DNA from: Pyropia yezoensis | Lineage: Eukaryota > Rhodophyta > Bangiophyceae > Bangiales > Bangiaceae | Direction: 5' to 3' | Assembly (NCBI GenBank): GCA_009829735.1 | Contig: CM020618.1 | Coordinates: 31,906,894 to 31,970,893, forward strand | DNA: 64,000 nt | Shown: piece by piece, positions 9,582 to 20,116 of the stretch | Position numbering within the stretch: the stretch's first letter is position 1 | How the letters are laid out: each line of letters begins with the position of its first letter | Position numbers and translations under genes: made by a program | The notes under the pieces: generated by a model | What the model was told of the DNA's origin: nothing | Databases searched by the model: none | The model's input: only the letters and a program-made list of their open reading frames with translations

Positions 9582-11709
9582 GGTGGTTGTGGCGGCGTGG
9601 CTTCGTTTCCATTTGCCAACAGCTTCCACGGGGGCATGGCACTTGCCGCATGCGTTCGTGGCAGGTGGCTGCTATTTGATGTGGCGGCTCCTCCTGGCGC
9701 CGGCGTAGTGGTTGGGCGGCGGCATCGGCGGCAAAGTTGGGGGTGAGATTGGCGGCCGCCGCCGATGGCCTTGGCGGTGGGCGGCTGTTGTCTGTGGGGG
9801 TGGGCGGTGCCTGCTGTCGGCACTTGGCGGCGGGTGGCTGCAGTGGTGGCGGCGAGGGTGCGGCCTGTCGCTGCTGCTTTTTGATGGCGTTGGTAACGGC
9901 GGCCGGCTGTCGCCTGAGGTGGAGGGCGCCGCCCGCTGTTGGCGGCGCGTTGGCGGCGGCCGCGGACGGCTGTTGGTCGAGTTGGGGCGGGAGGGCTCGC
10001 GGGTGCGCGCTCTACGCCAGCGCTGACGGCGTGCGGCGGCCGCTTGTGGCGTGCGGCGTTACGCTCGCCGTCGGCGTTGGCGGCGGGCGGGCAGCTGGCG
10101 CTTTGGCAAGGCGGTGGTGCTCGGCGGCGGTGGCACGGCGGCGGCCGGCGGCGGCAGCAAAGCGCTGCGGGGCGGCGCAGTAGCAGCGGCGCCCGTGCTC
10201 CCCCCTCCACCCTTCCCCCTTGTCGATGCGCGGACGACGTCGCCGCCGCCCAGCCGCACGGCAGCGGACCGCAGTCTCTCCCAGATGGCGAAGGACGGCG
10301 GCGACGGTGTTCGAGCGCCACCACCGCCGCCGCCGCCAGCCACCCCCGACGCAGCCGCCGCCGCCGTTAGCGTTCCGGTCGCTGCCGTCCCCGACGCTGT
10401 CACTGCCGCCACCACCACGGTTGAAGACGGGCGCCGGCAGGCACCGGTGGCCGCGACTGTGTCACTAGGCGGATGCGCCATGAGGCGCCCGTTGGTGGCG
10501 GTGGCGGTAGCGGCGGCGGTGCGGCCGCTGCAGCCGCCGCCGTCGTTGCCGCCGCTGTCGCTGGCGACCGCCTTGGCCGCAACGTCCGCGGCGGTAGCAT
10601 TGGCAGCGTCGGCAGCGGCGAGCCGTGTGACCATTGCCGCCGTCCGTCCGCTGGTAGGGGCGTTCACAGCCGCTGCCGCGGGTGCCACCGCCAGGGAGGG
10701 ATCTGTGGAAGCCGCCCACGGTGGGCGCTCTGCGGCGGCCGCCGGTTGCTGGCGCGGTGGCGGTGACCGCGAGTGTGTCGCCAGGGGGTGGCGCCGTGAC
10801 GACGACACCCGGTGGCCGTGTGTGCCCGCTTTGTCGCCACTGCCGCTGCTGCTAGCAGAGATGTACGCCGCCGCCGCTGCGGTGGGCTCGTCGCCGCCGC
10901 CGCGTGTGGCTGGCGCGCCGCGTCTGCCTGTCGCGGTGCGAGCAGGTGGCAGGGGGGGGGGGAGGGGGCGGACGCGGGGGCACTTTGTCCTGCAGCCGGC
11001 GGGTTGCCAGTGGGAAGGGGCGCGCCAGCGGCGGACGCGGCCGCCGCTCGTGCCCTCGTGGGTAGGTCCGGCCCCGTCACCGTCTCCGTCGCCGCTGCCT
11101 GAGTCACTTGACCTTCCACCGCCGCCGTCAATCCCCGACGAGCGGCGGTTTGCACTGTTGACGAATTCACGTCCTTGCACGGAAAAGGCGTCGTATGTCG
11201 TACGTGTGCGCCTCAACCGGCAGCGGGTTCTCGCGCGCGTAGGGCTCCTCATGGAGAAAGAACAAGCAGGCCGTTCCCGTCGCGCACGAAAAGGGGGTCT
11301 GCCCCTCCCCGTCACGTCCAAACTGTGAGGAAGAGCTGCTGTCAACCACCCGTCTCCTCGGGCCGTGACAGCCGGCGACCGCCACACTACGGACCCCCCC
11401 CCACCGCCCTCTCTGCCAGTGCGTTGGGAGATTAGACCTTGCGTGGGGAGACAGTACCTTGGATCCTCTCGGACGAGGCGTGCCGCACTCGCAGGCCACG
11501 CTTTCGTGCGTGAGCACACACCATCCAGCCACCTCTCACGAACGGGGGGCGTACTGTGTAGGAAGGTGGAAAGGGCGAGGGAGGGAGGCGGTGTCTACGC
11601 CGCCCCACTTCCGCAGTCGCAGAGCTGCACGCTCGCGGCCTTTCTCACGGTCCTCCCCTGGCTGGGGTCAGCGGGAAGTGGGCCAAACAGGCGGCTGGTC
11701 GGGGAACTA
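9582..11709. other. GGC/GCC-rich low-complexity region, no gene recognised
   Basis: The sequence is dominated by GGC, GCC and GCG trinucleotide runs. Frames of more than 400 codons are open on both strands, but they read as Ala-, Arg- and Pro-rich low complexity with no domain. Their length is explained by the scarcity of A and T, and hence of stop codons. Confidence 0.7.
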
Positions 11710-13796
11710 GTGATGAAGGTTGGGTTATGCTAAATCTGATGGGGTGGGGTTGGGGTGCTGAAGGCGACGCCAAGGATACTTGGGCAGCAAGAATCATGCG
11801 CTGGGGTGGGGTTGGGTTCAGCCATCCGTCACAGATCTGGCTGTACCGCCTGGAGCGCGCCAAAAAAAGCGCGCCCTGGCTGCCGTCTGCCCACCACCGG
11901 CCCCGTCGCCGCCGCCCACCGCCACCGTCGCCGACCCCCCCCCTCCACCATCGTCGCCGCCCGCCGCCATCATCGTGGCCACCCCCCGCCATCATCTTTG
12001 CCACCCCCAACCGCTGCCGTCGCCGCCCCCCGCCACCGTTGTCGCCCCCCCCCGCCACCGTTGTCGCCCCCCCCTGCCACCGCCACCGTTGTCGCCCCCC
12101 CCTGCCACCATCGTCGCCACCCTCGCCTCCGTCGGCGCTCCCTGCGACATCCGTCGTCCCCCAACCGATTGTCGTCGTCCCTTGCCTAGGTAGTTGTCGT
12201 CCCTCGCCTTGGTTGTTGTCGTCGCCTCCCTCGCTGTTGTCGTCGCCTCCCTCGCCGTTGTTGTCGCCCCCCCCCCCTCGCTGTTGTCGCCCACGCCCCC
12301 CTCGCTGTTGTCGCCCACGCCCCCCTCGCTCTTTTCTCCCCTCCCCCCCCTCTGTTGTCGCCCCTCCCCCCTCGCTGTTGTCGCCCCTCCCCCCTCGCTG
12401 TTGTCGCTTCTCCCGTCGCTGTTGCTGTCGTCCTCCCCTTTGCTGTTGCTGTCTTCCTCCCCTTCGCTGTCCCTGTCGTCCTTCCCCTCGTCGCTGTTTT
12501 TGTTCCTCCCCTGTTCGTTGTTTTCGTCTCCCCCTTTATTTTTCATTCTTCCCCTGAGTGTTCTTTTTGTTCCCCCGCTGTACATCGTTTTTGTGCCCAT
12601 CTCCGTTATTTCTTGTCTCGCCTTAATGTCGTCTTTGCCATCTTTGGTATTTCTCCACTCTCCACCACTGTTTTATCATGGTTTTGCCCCATTTTGACGT
12701 GATCTCCCGCACCGGTGGCCTTTCTCCCTCGCGCTTGAGGCTGTGGCCGCTTGCACGCGCGATTGGCGCTGCCGCGCGGTCGTGGCTGCCTGCCTGAGCG
12801 GCGCTGGCCACTCGCTTCCGCGGCGCTGGCCACTTGCCCCCGCGGCGCTGGCCGCTTCCCTGCTTGACCTGTGGGGGGTGGGTCATTGATTTCGCCTGCT
12901 CCGGCTAGCTCTCCGGTCGTTGGAGTGACAGATGTAGCTACCATCTCAGAGAGGGTATTACGAGGGCAGGCGCAGTTTATTGTTGGTCATAGAAAACACT
13001 ATGGTGCACAGAGACACAGAGCCCACCACCGCCAGGAACAGAAAAAGACCACCAGCGACAGGAACGGATAGGCTGTTGAGCCCGACGACCATTCAGGTGA
13101 AGGAGAGAAAAACTGCAGAAGAGGCGAGGGCGTCGAGGACACGCAGCGGCAGATGAGGCGGGTGGGGACATCGAGTGTAATGCAGGGCGTTGACGACAGT
13201 GGTGGCAGGGGGGAGCCGTGTGCAAAACAGAGCGGGGGGCTACGACAGCGGACGGCTGAGGGGAGTGGAAACCAGGACGGTGGCCGCGCTGGGGAGGGGT
13301 GAAGATGGTGGCGGGGGAGGGGGGCTGACGATTGTCGGGGGGGCGGTGAGGACGATGGGTGTGAGGGGGCCGTGAGGGGGCAGCGAGGGCGGTGAGGACG
13401 ACGGGTGAGGGGGCAGTGAGGACAATGGGTGAGGGGTGAGGGATGGGCGGGGTGCGCTAATGGGACGACGTCCTCGCAATGGCGGGCGGGAAGTCAAACT
13501 GCTATGTAGCGGGGGAGGGATGAGCGCGGTGCGCTGATTGAGCCAAGTCGTTGTGCTCGCATCAGAAGGGACCAAGTCGAAGTGCCCGCGGGACGGAGTC
13601 GAAGTGCCCGCGGCGTCGCGCTCGTTTCTTGGCGCTCAGGGGGATCCTTCTTCACAGTTTGGACGCAAGCGCGAGGGAACCCAACCCCACCCCAGCGCAT
13701 CATGCCAGAACACTTAGAGCCCGGCGCGCAGTATAAGTCCCCGAAGCGAACTCCAACCCCAACCCCCTGGGTTTAATCCAACCCAACCCCCATCAC
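11710..13796. mobile_element. Foldback element of about 2.1 kb with long diverged inverted ends
   Basis: The left end (GTGATG, GGTTGGGTT, then TAAA and GGGGTTGGGGT) reappears inverted at the right end, closing with CATCAC at 13791-13796. Deeper in, CATGCGCTGGGGTGGGGTTG at 11793 is matched inverted near 13682-13709. The arms are about 110 bases long and imperfect. The interior is pyrimidine-rich minisatellite DNA without a transposase, so it would be non-autonomous. I see no clear target duplication. Exact borders are uncertain by several bases. Confidence 0.55.
12190..12480. repeat. CT-rich minisatellite inside the foldback element
   Basis: Imperfect tandem units of about 18-27 bases, of the type CTCGCTGTTGTCGCC with C-run spacers. 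Any open frame across it is low complexity. Confidence 0.7.
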
Positions 13797-15289
13797 GGGC
13801 CCGGCTGGTCGGTATGTACACTTCGAGCTGAACTGCCAAGCGGGGCGGCTGGAGTGTGGCGCTCCATCCATTGAGCTGGCCCGATGTCCCAGGAATTTTT
13901 AGCAATAATTATCGTACTGAAATTGCACCCTCACAATCCGGAGGGGGGAGGGCTGGGGGGAGCAGGGAGGAGGCAAGGGAGGAAGTGATGGGTGGCTGGC
14001 AGCGACCGGAGCGGCGACGGCAACGGCGGCAACTGCGGTGGTGGCGACGGCGTAAGAGACCACGTCCACGACGAGGACGACAGCGACGACAGTGACGACC
14101 GCGCTGCTGGGCGGGGGGGCGCCTCTGGTCACGGTAGCGGTGGCTGTTGATAGAGAAAGAGATGTGCTCTCTTGCTGTCTTTCGTAATGGCGCCCATAGA
14201 GGCCCGTCCATCCTGGGAGTCTCAGTAGCTGTGCTGGCGGGCTAGTCCCTGCCAGCTGGTAAGACTGCGGCCAGGCTGTCCCGACCAAGGGGCATGCCCC
14301 GGCCGTGACCCCTGGCTGCACGCGTGTGCCCCCGCCGTGCGGGGCGGGCACACGCAACCAATTTCACAGCTGTGGCTCTGGTGGCGGCGAGCAGGGGGCG
14401 GGGGGGCAGGGGGGGAGGGAGAAAGTCGAGAGGGGGTGAGGGGAGGGAGAGTTAGGTGGCCGTGGGGGCAGCAGCGGCGGTGGCAGCGGCGGCAGCAGCA
14501 GCAGCGGCGGTAGTGGCGACGGCGGCAAGGCCACGGCGACAACGTCGACGACAGCGACGACGGCGCTGGCAGGCAGGGGGGCGCCACTCGTCACTGCCGC
14601 CGTAGGCACCCTCCCAATGCCGGTGCCGCCGCCGCCACCACCACCGCGGCTGCTGCCGCCGCGGGTGCTGCCGCCGACGCCATTGACGCAGCCAAGTCCG
14701 CCCCTCTTACGACAGACCCCTCCCGTCGATAATCGGGGACCTCCGACTCCTCCCCCCCGCCGCGGCAGCGAATGCGGCTGCAATGGCGTGAAGCTGGAAG
14801 GTAGCACGCGGAGCATGGCGGCGGCGGCGGCGGCAGCAGCAGTCGAGAGCGCGGCGGTGAGACTGGGCATGCTGCCGGCGAGCCGGCGGCGTCTTGTGGA
14901 ACGGGTCGTACGGGGAGGCCGGGGGATGGGTGATGCGGCGCCGCCGCCGCGCCGCCGCCGCGCCGTCGGCCACCACGTGGGGGAGGGGTCGGCCGTCCAC
15001 GTCGCGGGGCCGCCCGTCGGCCCCGGCTGTGGCCGTTACCACGCAGCCAACCCCCAGCCTCGCCAGCCCGAGTGTGGGGGGAGACGACAGCGTCGCTGGC
15101 GGTCGTGGGGCAGCACGCGGAAGGGGATCGCTCATCGCCACCGGGCCACCCCGTCCCGCTGCCAGGGCCACCACCACCCCTGCGCCCGTCACCCGCCGCC
15201 GCGGACTTGTCAGCCGCGGCGGCAGTGGCGGTGGCGGTGGCGGTGGCTGTGGCGGTGGCGGTGGCTGTGGCGGTGGCAACAGAGGACTC
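13797..15289. other. GC-rich spacer with a diverged tandem duplication
   Basis: Segments of about 210 bases at roughly 13930-14160 and 14390-14600 are diverged copies: both run from a G-rich start through GCGGCGG repeats to GACGACAGCGACGAC and a GGGGGGCGCC end. From 14600 to 15289 the sequence is GCC/GGC-rich, ending in a hexanucleotide GGTGGC array (about 15225-15278). The N-terminal half of the dioxygenase that follows would be expected here, but I could not recognise it in any frame. Confidence 0.5.
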
Positions 15290-15790
15290 CGTCCATCCCC
15301 GTCGTGCAGGTGTCGTTGGTGGGCGGCCTCGACGCTGCTGCGCACCTGCGCCTGGGCGAGGCCTTGGCACCTCTTCGGGCGGCGGGGGTGCTGCTGGTGG
15401 CGTCGGGGCAGTCGACCCACAATCTACGAGAGCTAGTGGGGTGGGGTGGAGGGGGGGGGGTGGGACGGCGACGGAACGGTATTCCCGTGGGCTGCCCGCT
15501 TTCTGGCCTGGCTCGACGACACCGTCACGGGCACCGTGGGCGGGCTGTCGCCAGAGGGGAAGCAGGGGGGGGCGCGCGATGGTGCCGGCTGTGACACGGA
15601 TGCGGAGACCAACCGCCGTCGAGCGGCGCTGGTGGGGTGGGCGGCTGCCCCCGACGCGCGCTCTGCCCGCCCACAGGAGGAGCACCTGATGCCGCTACTG
15701 GTGGCGGCCGGCGCCGCAGGGGGTGGGCATGGGGAGAATCTGTGGGGGGGTTGGGCGGCGGGACACATGTCGTTCGCTTCGTACTTGTAG
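15290..15790 (+). pseudogene. Extradiol ring-opening dioxygenase (DODA/LigB class III), C-terminal half, frame-disrupted
   Basis: Two adjacent frames together give the C-terminal half of a DOPA 4,5-dioxygenase-like protein. The first reads [33 protein letters not shown] and the conserved GxxTHNLREL. The second continues WAARFLAWL, then the conserved tail PQEEHLMPLLVAAGAAG and GHMSFASYL, with the stop at 15788-15790. The frame changes at or beside the run of ten G at 15451-15460, and a one-base length change there would join the halves. These enzymes use non-haem iron to open catechol rings; the His of the THN motif and of EEH are typical conserved positions. The N-terminal half, with the other metal ligands, is not recognisable upstream, where a GGTGGC array sits. 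It is either a gene with assembly errors or a true pseudogene. Confidence 0.55.
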
Positions 15791-17464
15791 TGGTGAGGTG
15801 GCCGTGGAGGGGAGCTGATGCTTGTCAGAGGGGTGGCGCCCATCTCCCGGGGGATCGCACCTTACACCCGGCACCGACGTTCCACGCAAGAGCTTTGCGG
15901 CATCTTGGGCATCATTGTATAGGAGCTGTGGGGCATCTTATATGACGCCAGTCGGTAGCGGCTGTTATGAAGCAAACATAGCCGAAAGACTGGAGAGGGA
16001 ACCACCGCCGCGGCACCCGCCTGGAGGCGCATGATGTATGTACATATAGTAGGGGTGGAGATGATCCGTACCGGTAAAGGAACAAAGGACACAGATGCGG
16101 ATTCCCCGGTGGGGAGCCTGCGCAGCGTCGATGCTGCCTTGGACCCTGGAAACGCTTGCTATAGAGAAAGAATGGCAACGGTACCCTTACCATGGTTCAC
16201 TCAACGCCCACTCACTCAAGTGCACTGCAACAACCTCGGGTACTGAGCAACGCGTGCGGACAGGCTGCGCGCGTTGCAAGCTCGCGCACCTGGCAACGCT
16301 TGCAGCGAGTCTGCATGCGTTTCACATTTGCCCGGTAGCGAGAAACGCGTGCAGACTGGCTGCACGCGTTGCAAGGTACCTACTTGTGTACCTTACAACG
16401 CGTGCAGCGAGTCTGTACGCGTTTCACGTTACCCCCTGCAGAACCCACCGTCGCGCAGGATGTCTGTGTGGCGACCTCATGGCTCAGCGACGCGGGCGGC
16501 CGCGGCGCGAAGAGTGCAGCGCTGGCGTCCGCTTGCGCCTGTACGGAAGCACATCCAACCAGTTGCGGCCGAGGACAGACGGGAGACACGCCAGCACCGT
16601 CACAGATCCGTCAAGCTCAACACAACCAGTGGGGTGTGGACGTAGTAAGAATCCAGGGCGAGGGGGACTCACGGCCGGGCCTCTCTCAAACCACAATGCG
16701 AACATTCACGTGTCAGCGCAGCGCGATCAGGCTCACCGCCAGGCCCTGTCATAAGTAGATGATGGGTGAGTACTTTCTACAGTATGAGTGCCAGTATACC
16801 CGTACTGGCGGCTTTTTGCAGACGCTGATACTGCACTCTGTCCCGTGAGAAGGCACGCACTCATACTCGTGCCGGTCGCTCAGTAGGTATTTCACGAGTA
16901 TTAGTTGCGCACAAGGCAGTGCCTCATACGACCCACAAGAGCGGTCTGTCGGGTGCAGCCAGTACGGTGAAAGCGCAGTTTCTGTGCGCTTCTGTTAATA
17001 AACAGGTCCGTTTATGCCTTCGAAATGGACCCACACGGTTACCGCCCGTCCCGCCGGTCTCCTGTGCGTCGCTGGCGACGGATGCGTGCGCGCACTGTTG
17101 GCGATGGAAGCAGACACCACCGACCAAAACAGAGCAGTTGCCCGCCTCCAGGTTCAGAGGAAGGGACAGAGGTGCCGCGCTCGGTGACCGACCCCGCGTG
17201 GCAATGTAGCGGCAAGACATTGGTTCCTTGTTGCCAGACTCGGGGTTCCTTGGGTGCCTCCCACCGCTCAGTTGGCCCACACGCGCCTGCCTACCGTCCC
17301 GTCGAGGCCTCCCTGTACTTTTCCTGTCAAACCGGTGCCTGTCGCCTTATCCACGGCAAAGGGAGGCACGGGCCCTTCCCCCCCCCCCCGCTCTCTCTTT
17401 CGTCCCGCTCACGCACTCCCCTTCCCTGCCCCCCCCATTGCCCACGCTCCGCTGAACGGGCGGC
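15791..17464. other. Spacer with hairpin repeats upstream of the hAT transposase
   Basis: No protein is recognised. It contains the hairpin pair at 16247-16425 and a small foldback near 16779-16877, in which CAGTATGAGTGCC faces GCACTCATACT. This moderate-G+C stretch may include the left end of the hAT element, but I found no matching terminal repeat. Confidence 0.5.
16247..16425. repeat. Two tandem, related hairpins with 30-38 base arms
   Basis: The second hairpin has arms 16342-16379 and 16388-16425 that pair at about 35 of 38 positions around an eight-base loop. Both arms contain AACGCGTGCAG or its complement. The first (about 16247-16325) is a diverged copy of the same unit. The shape fits a foldback MITE or a strong secondary-structure element. 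Confidence 0.75.
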
Positions 17465-20116
17465 ATGTCGACCACGAGCACTGAGGACGATGGTATCGCC
17501 CCAGTTGGACGGGAGCTCGTAGCACTCGCCCCCACGGCTGCGGACCGCGGAGGGGGTTCCGACGAGGAGGAAGAAGGAGCGGAACCGCCCCGAGTGCGGA
17601 AGCGGCCGCTGAGCTCTGGTGCGTCGCCTGCCCCAAGTGAATTATGGAAGGCGTCGGTACTGCGCGATGAAGTCGGCATCCAGCGTGCTGTGGTGGTCAA
17701 GAGCCCACCGATATCCGTTGACCAGGGCAACCACAGCTGGACGCTGGCTGCGGACTACCGCTCAAAAAGCGTGCGTTCAAAGGTTTGGGGCCTCGTGGAC
17801 GTGTACACCAGGGCTGGCACCGACGACGTTTACGTCCTCTGCCGGGTTTGCGGGCTTGAGAATGTCACAACTTTTCTCTTCCTTAAGGACGGGGTCTCGA
17901 GCAACGCGTCAAAGCACTTTGAATCGGCGGGCAAGGGCAGGGGCTCGGAAACCCGGCGGGGCGACCATCTGCTGGCAGCTCTCTACCTATCTAAAAATAT
18001 CAAGGGCGGTCCGAGAACTCGAGAGGTGGCCAACGACGGGTCGCTCACCCAGTTCCTGCGCCCGGCTGCCCGACGGGATCACCACGTCCGGTTCGTCATG
18101 ATGCTGGTAACGAGCGCGTCACCTCACGCGTTTGCCCGCCAAGAGCGCCTGCGGACCTTCCTCGCGGGGCTGCGCGTAACGTACACGCCACCAGCGCAAG
18201 CGACGGTGCGGCACCACCTCACGGAGCTGGCGTCGGTTGTTCACGGCGCCTTGACGGGTATGCTTGCCAAGGTGAAGGAAGGCTCCTCCGGTGTGCCCTG
18301 GGGCCACATCTCCCTCGACCTGTGGACGGCGCGGCACTCCAAGGAGAGCTATGGGTCGCTCGTCATTCGCTTTACTGAGACGAGCACGTTTGCGGGCGGT
18401 GAACGTTCTCTTGGGGTATGGAAGTGCGGCGGGAAGCACGACTTTGCAAGCATTCGAGCTTGGACCAAGAACCGGCTGGCGTACTTTGGGCTTACGATGG
18501 AAGACATTGCGAGCTCGACTACCGATTCCGGCGCCAACGTTCGCAAGGCCATGATCGGGTTCACTGACGCGTGGGTCCCGTGTGCCGCCCATTCCTTGCA
18601 CAACGCTGTCAGGAAGGCTCTCGGGGGCCCGGGCGAGTCGGCCACCCAGCGCTCGGCACGCATGGCCAAGGGTGGCGAGGCCGCCCGTCGCCAGCTCAAG
18701 CCCTGCCCCAATGATGGGGCGCGAGAGGCACTTGCTCGCTTGCGCACCACGGTCCGGTTTTTCGAGCACTCCCCGGGCGAGGCGAAGCGCATGCGCGGAG
18801 TCGACGCGGCGGGGGATCCCAGCTCCCGCGGGCTGGTGCAGGACGTGGCAACGCGCTGGGGCTCGACGTACGAGTCGCACTGTCGCCTGTTCACCATGTG
18901 GGAGCCGTTGACGGCGTACTTTCGATCTGCGTCGTTGACGGCGGAGCAGCGGCAGCGGCGTATCACGCGCAGTGACTGGGACAAGCTAAGGCACTTCATC
19001 GGCGTATTGACGCCGTGCTACGAGGTCACCAAGGCCGCTGAGAGCGGAACGGCCACCCTCGCGGACCTGCTCCCCCTGCTCGTCGCTTTGCGCAAGACCA
19101 TGCACTGCGACACGATGGTCGTCCCCAAGTACCCCGAGCCGCCGCTGGCGGTCGGCGCGGCCGCCATTGAGCAGTACTTGGCCGACAACCGGGACGTGGA
19201 CGTGATGGAGTTGGACGACCGCCTGTTCCCGAGCGAAGATGTGTACGTGGACACCACGCCGGGGTTTGAATGTCTGTGCCCGGAAGCTCGGACGGCCGTT
19301 CATCTTCTCCGGTCGGAGTTGGATCGGCTTTTTTTTAGCCGAAAGGACGCCACCAAGAACTGGTTGCAGAATGATGCCGTGCTAAGGGCAATGACGCTGA
19401 CGCCCGGGGGATCCAGAATGCTGCGGGAGGTGGCCACGTGGCTGGGCGACCCGGACCCATCGCCGGTGGCCGAGGCTGCCGTTTTGACCACCGCCACCAG
19501 GTGGAAAGCCCCAACCTCGACAGGTGACAACCGTCGCGCGCCCAGTGCACCGCCCACCCCTGTCACTGCGTCGCGGCACTCCGAGCAGCGAGCCGCGGCA
19601 CGGTCTTCCTTGGTGCTTTGGGGTGCTGCTGTCCCTGGGCGTCAGCAAGGTGGCCGCCCTATGCACGCTGGGGATGCTGGGGACGTCCACGCGGAGCTGA
19701 CGCGCTATCGCACTCTTTCCAAGAACATGTCAGCTGATGAGACCTCCACATTTTGGCGCCGGCACCGTGAACAGCTCCCCACCTTGTATTTGGTGGCCGC
19801 CTCTGCGTTTGGTGCCGTTGGATCTTCTGCCTCGTGCGAGCGCGACTTTTCGTTTGCGGGTCGGCTGGTGCGGCCTGACCGTGCGTCGCTTTCCATTTCA
19901 AGTGTGGAGATGCATTCGCTCGTGTCAGCCAACGCTGACCTGGTGTCCGAGGACACGGCTTCCGTGCCCATCCTTTCGCACGCGGCGGCGGATGAGTACA
20001 GGTGCGCAATGAACACGTTTGAGCCAACGGTAGATGATGTGGGGGACGAGGGAGGGTACTGGGAGTCGTCTGCTGATTTTGAGGAGGGCGAGGACGAGTC
20101 CTCGGTGGAAGGGTAG
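17465..20116 (+). CDS. hAT-family transposase 1
   Basis: The 883-residue frame is intact. After an acidic, low-complexity N-terminus comes a BED-like zinc finger region (KVWGLVDVY, C126-x2-C129, His at 151). The RNase H-like core shows ISLDLWTA (first Asp), TTDSGANVRKAM (second Asp) followed by VPCAAHSLHNAV (the CxxH of hAT enzymes), then DVATRWGSTYESH. The C-terminal dimerisation domain reads SSASCERDFSFAGRLVRPDR, with the catalytic-type Glu. The last residues are acidic. hAT transposases cut and paste DNA with 8 bp target duplications. The intact frame suggests recent activity. The ends of the element were not found. The last 301 bases of the frame reappear after the sequence gap, which I attribute to the assembly. 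Confidence 0.9.
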   Translation: MSTTSTEDDGIAPVGRELVALAPTAADRGGGSDEEEEGAEPPRVRKRPLSSGASPAPSELWKASVLRDEVGIQRAVVVKSPPISVDQGNHSWTLAADYRSKSVRSKVWGLVDVYTRAGTDDVYVLCRVCGLENVTTFLFLKDGVSSNASKHFESAGKGRGSETRRGDHLLAALYLSKNIKGGPRTREVANDGSLTQFLRPAARRDHHVRFVMMLVTSASPHAFARQERLRTFLAGLRVTYTPPAQATVRHHLTELASVVHGALTGMLAKVKEGSSGVPWGHISLDLWTARHSKESYGSLVIRFTETSTFAGGERSLGVWKCGGKHDFASIRAWTKNRLAYFGLTMEDIASSTTDSGANVRKAMIGFTDAWVPCAAHSLHNAVRKALGGPGESATQRSARMAKGGEAARRQLKPCPNDGAREALARLRTTVRFFEHSPGEAKRMRGVDAAGDPSSRGLVQDVATRWGSTYESHCRLFTMWEPLTAYFRSASLTAEQRQRRITRSDWDKLRHFIGVLTPCYEVTKAAESGTATLADLLPLLVALRKTMHCDTMVVPKYPEPPLAVGAAAIEQYLADNRDVDVMELDDRLFPSEDVYVDTTPGFECLCPEARTAVHLLRSELDRLFFSRKDATKNWLQNDAVLRAMTLTPGGSRMLREVATWLGDPDPSPVAEAAVLTTATRWKAPTSTGDNRRAPSAPPTPVTASRHSEQRAAARSSLVLWGAAVPGRQQGGRPMHAGDAGDVHAELTRYRTLSKNMSADETSTFWRRHREQLPTLYLVAASAFGAVGSSASCERDFSFAGRLVRPDRASLSISSVEMHSLVSANADLVSEDTASVPILSHAAADEYRCAMNTFEPTVDDVGDEGGYWESSADFEEGEDESSVEG

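Noticed and set aside
10051..11519. Opposed frames of 425 and 486 codons
   Set aside because: Both strands are open only because A and T are scarce. The products are Ala/Arg/Pro low complexity.
14707..15170. N-terminal half of the dioxygenase on the minus strand
   Set aside because: A few residues (YDPF, AGSP) vaguely recall the family, but order and strand do not fit and several frame changes would be needed.
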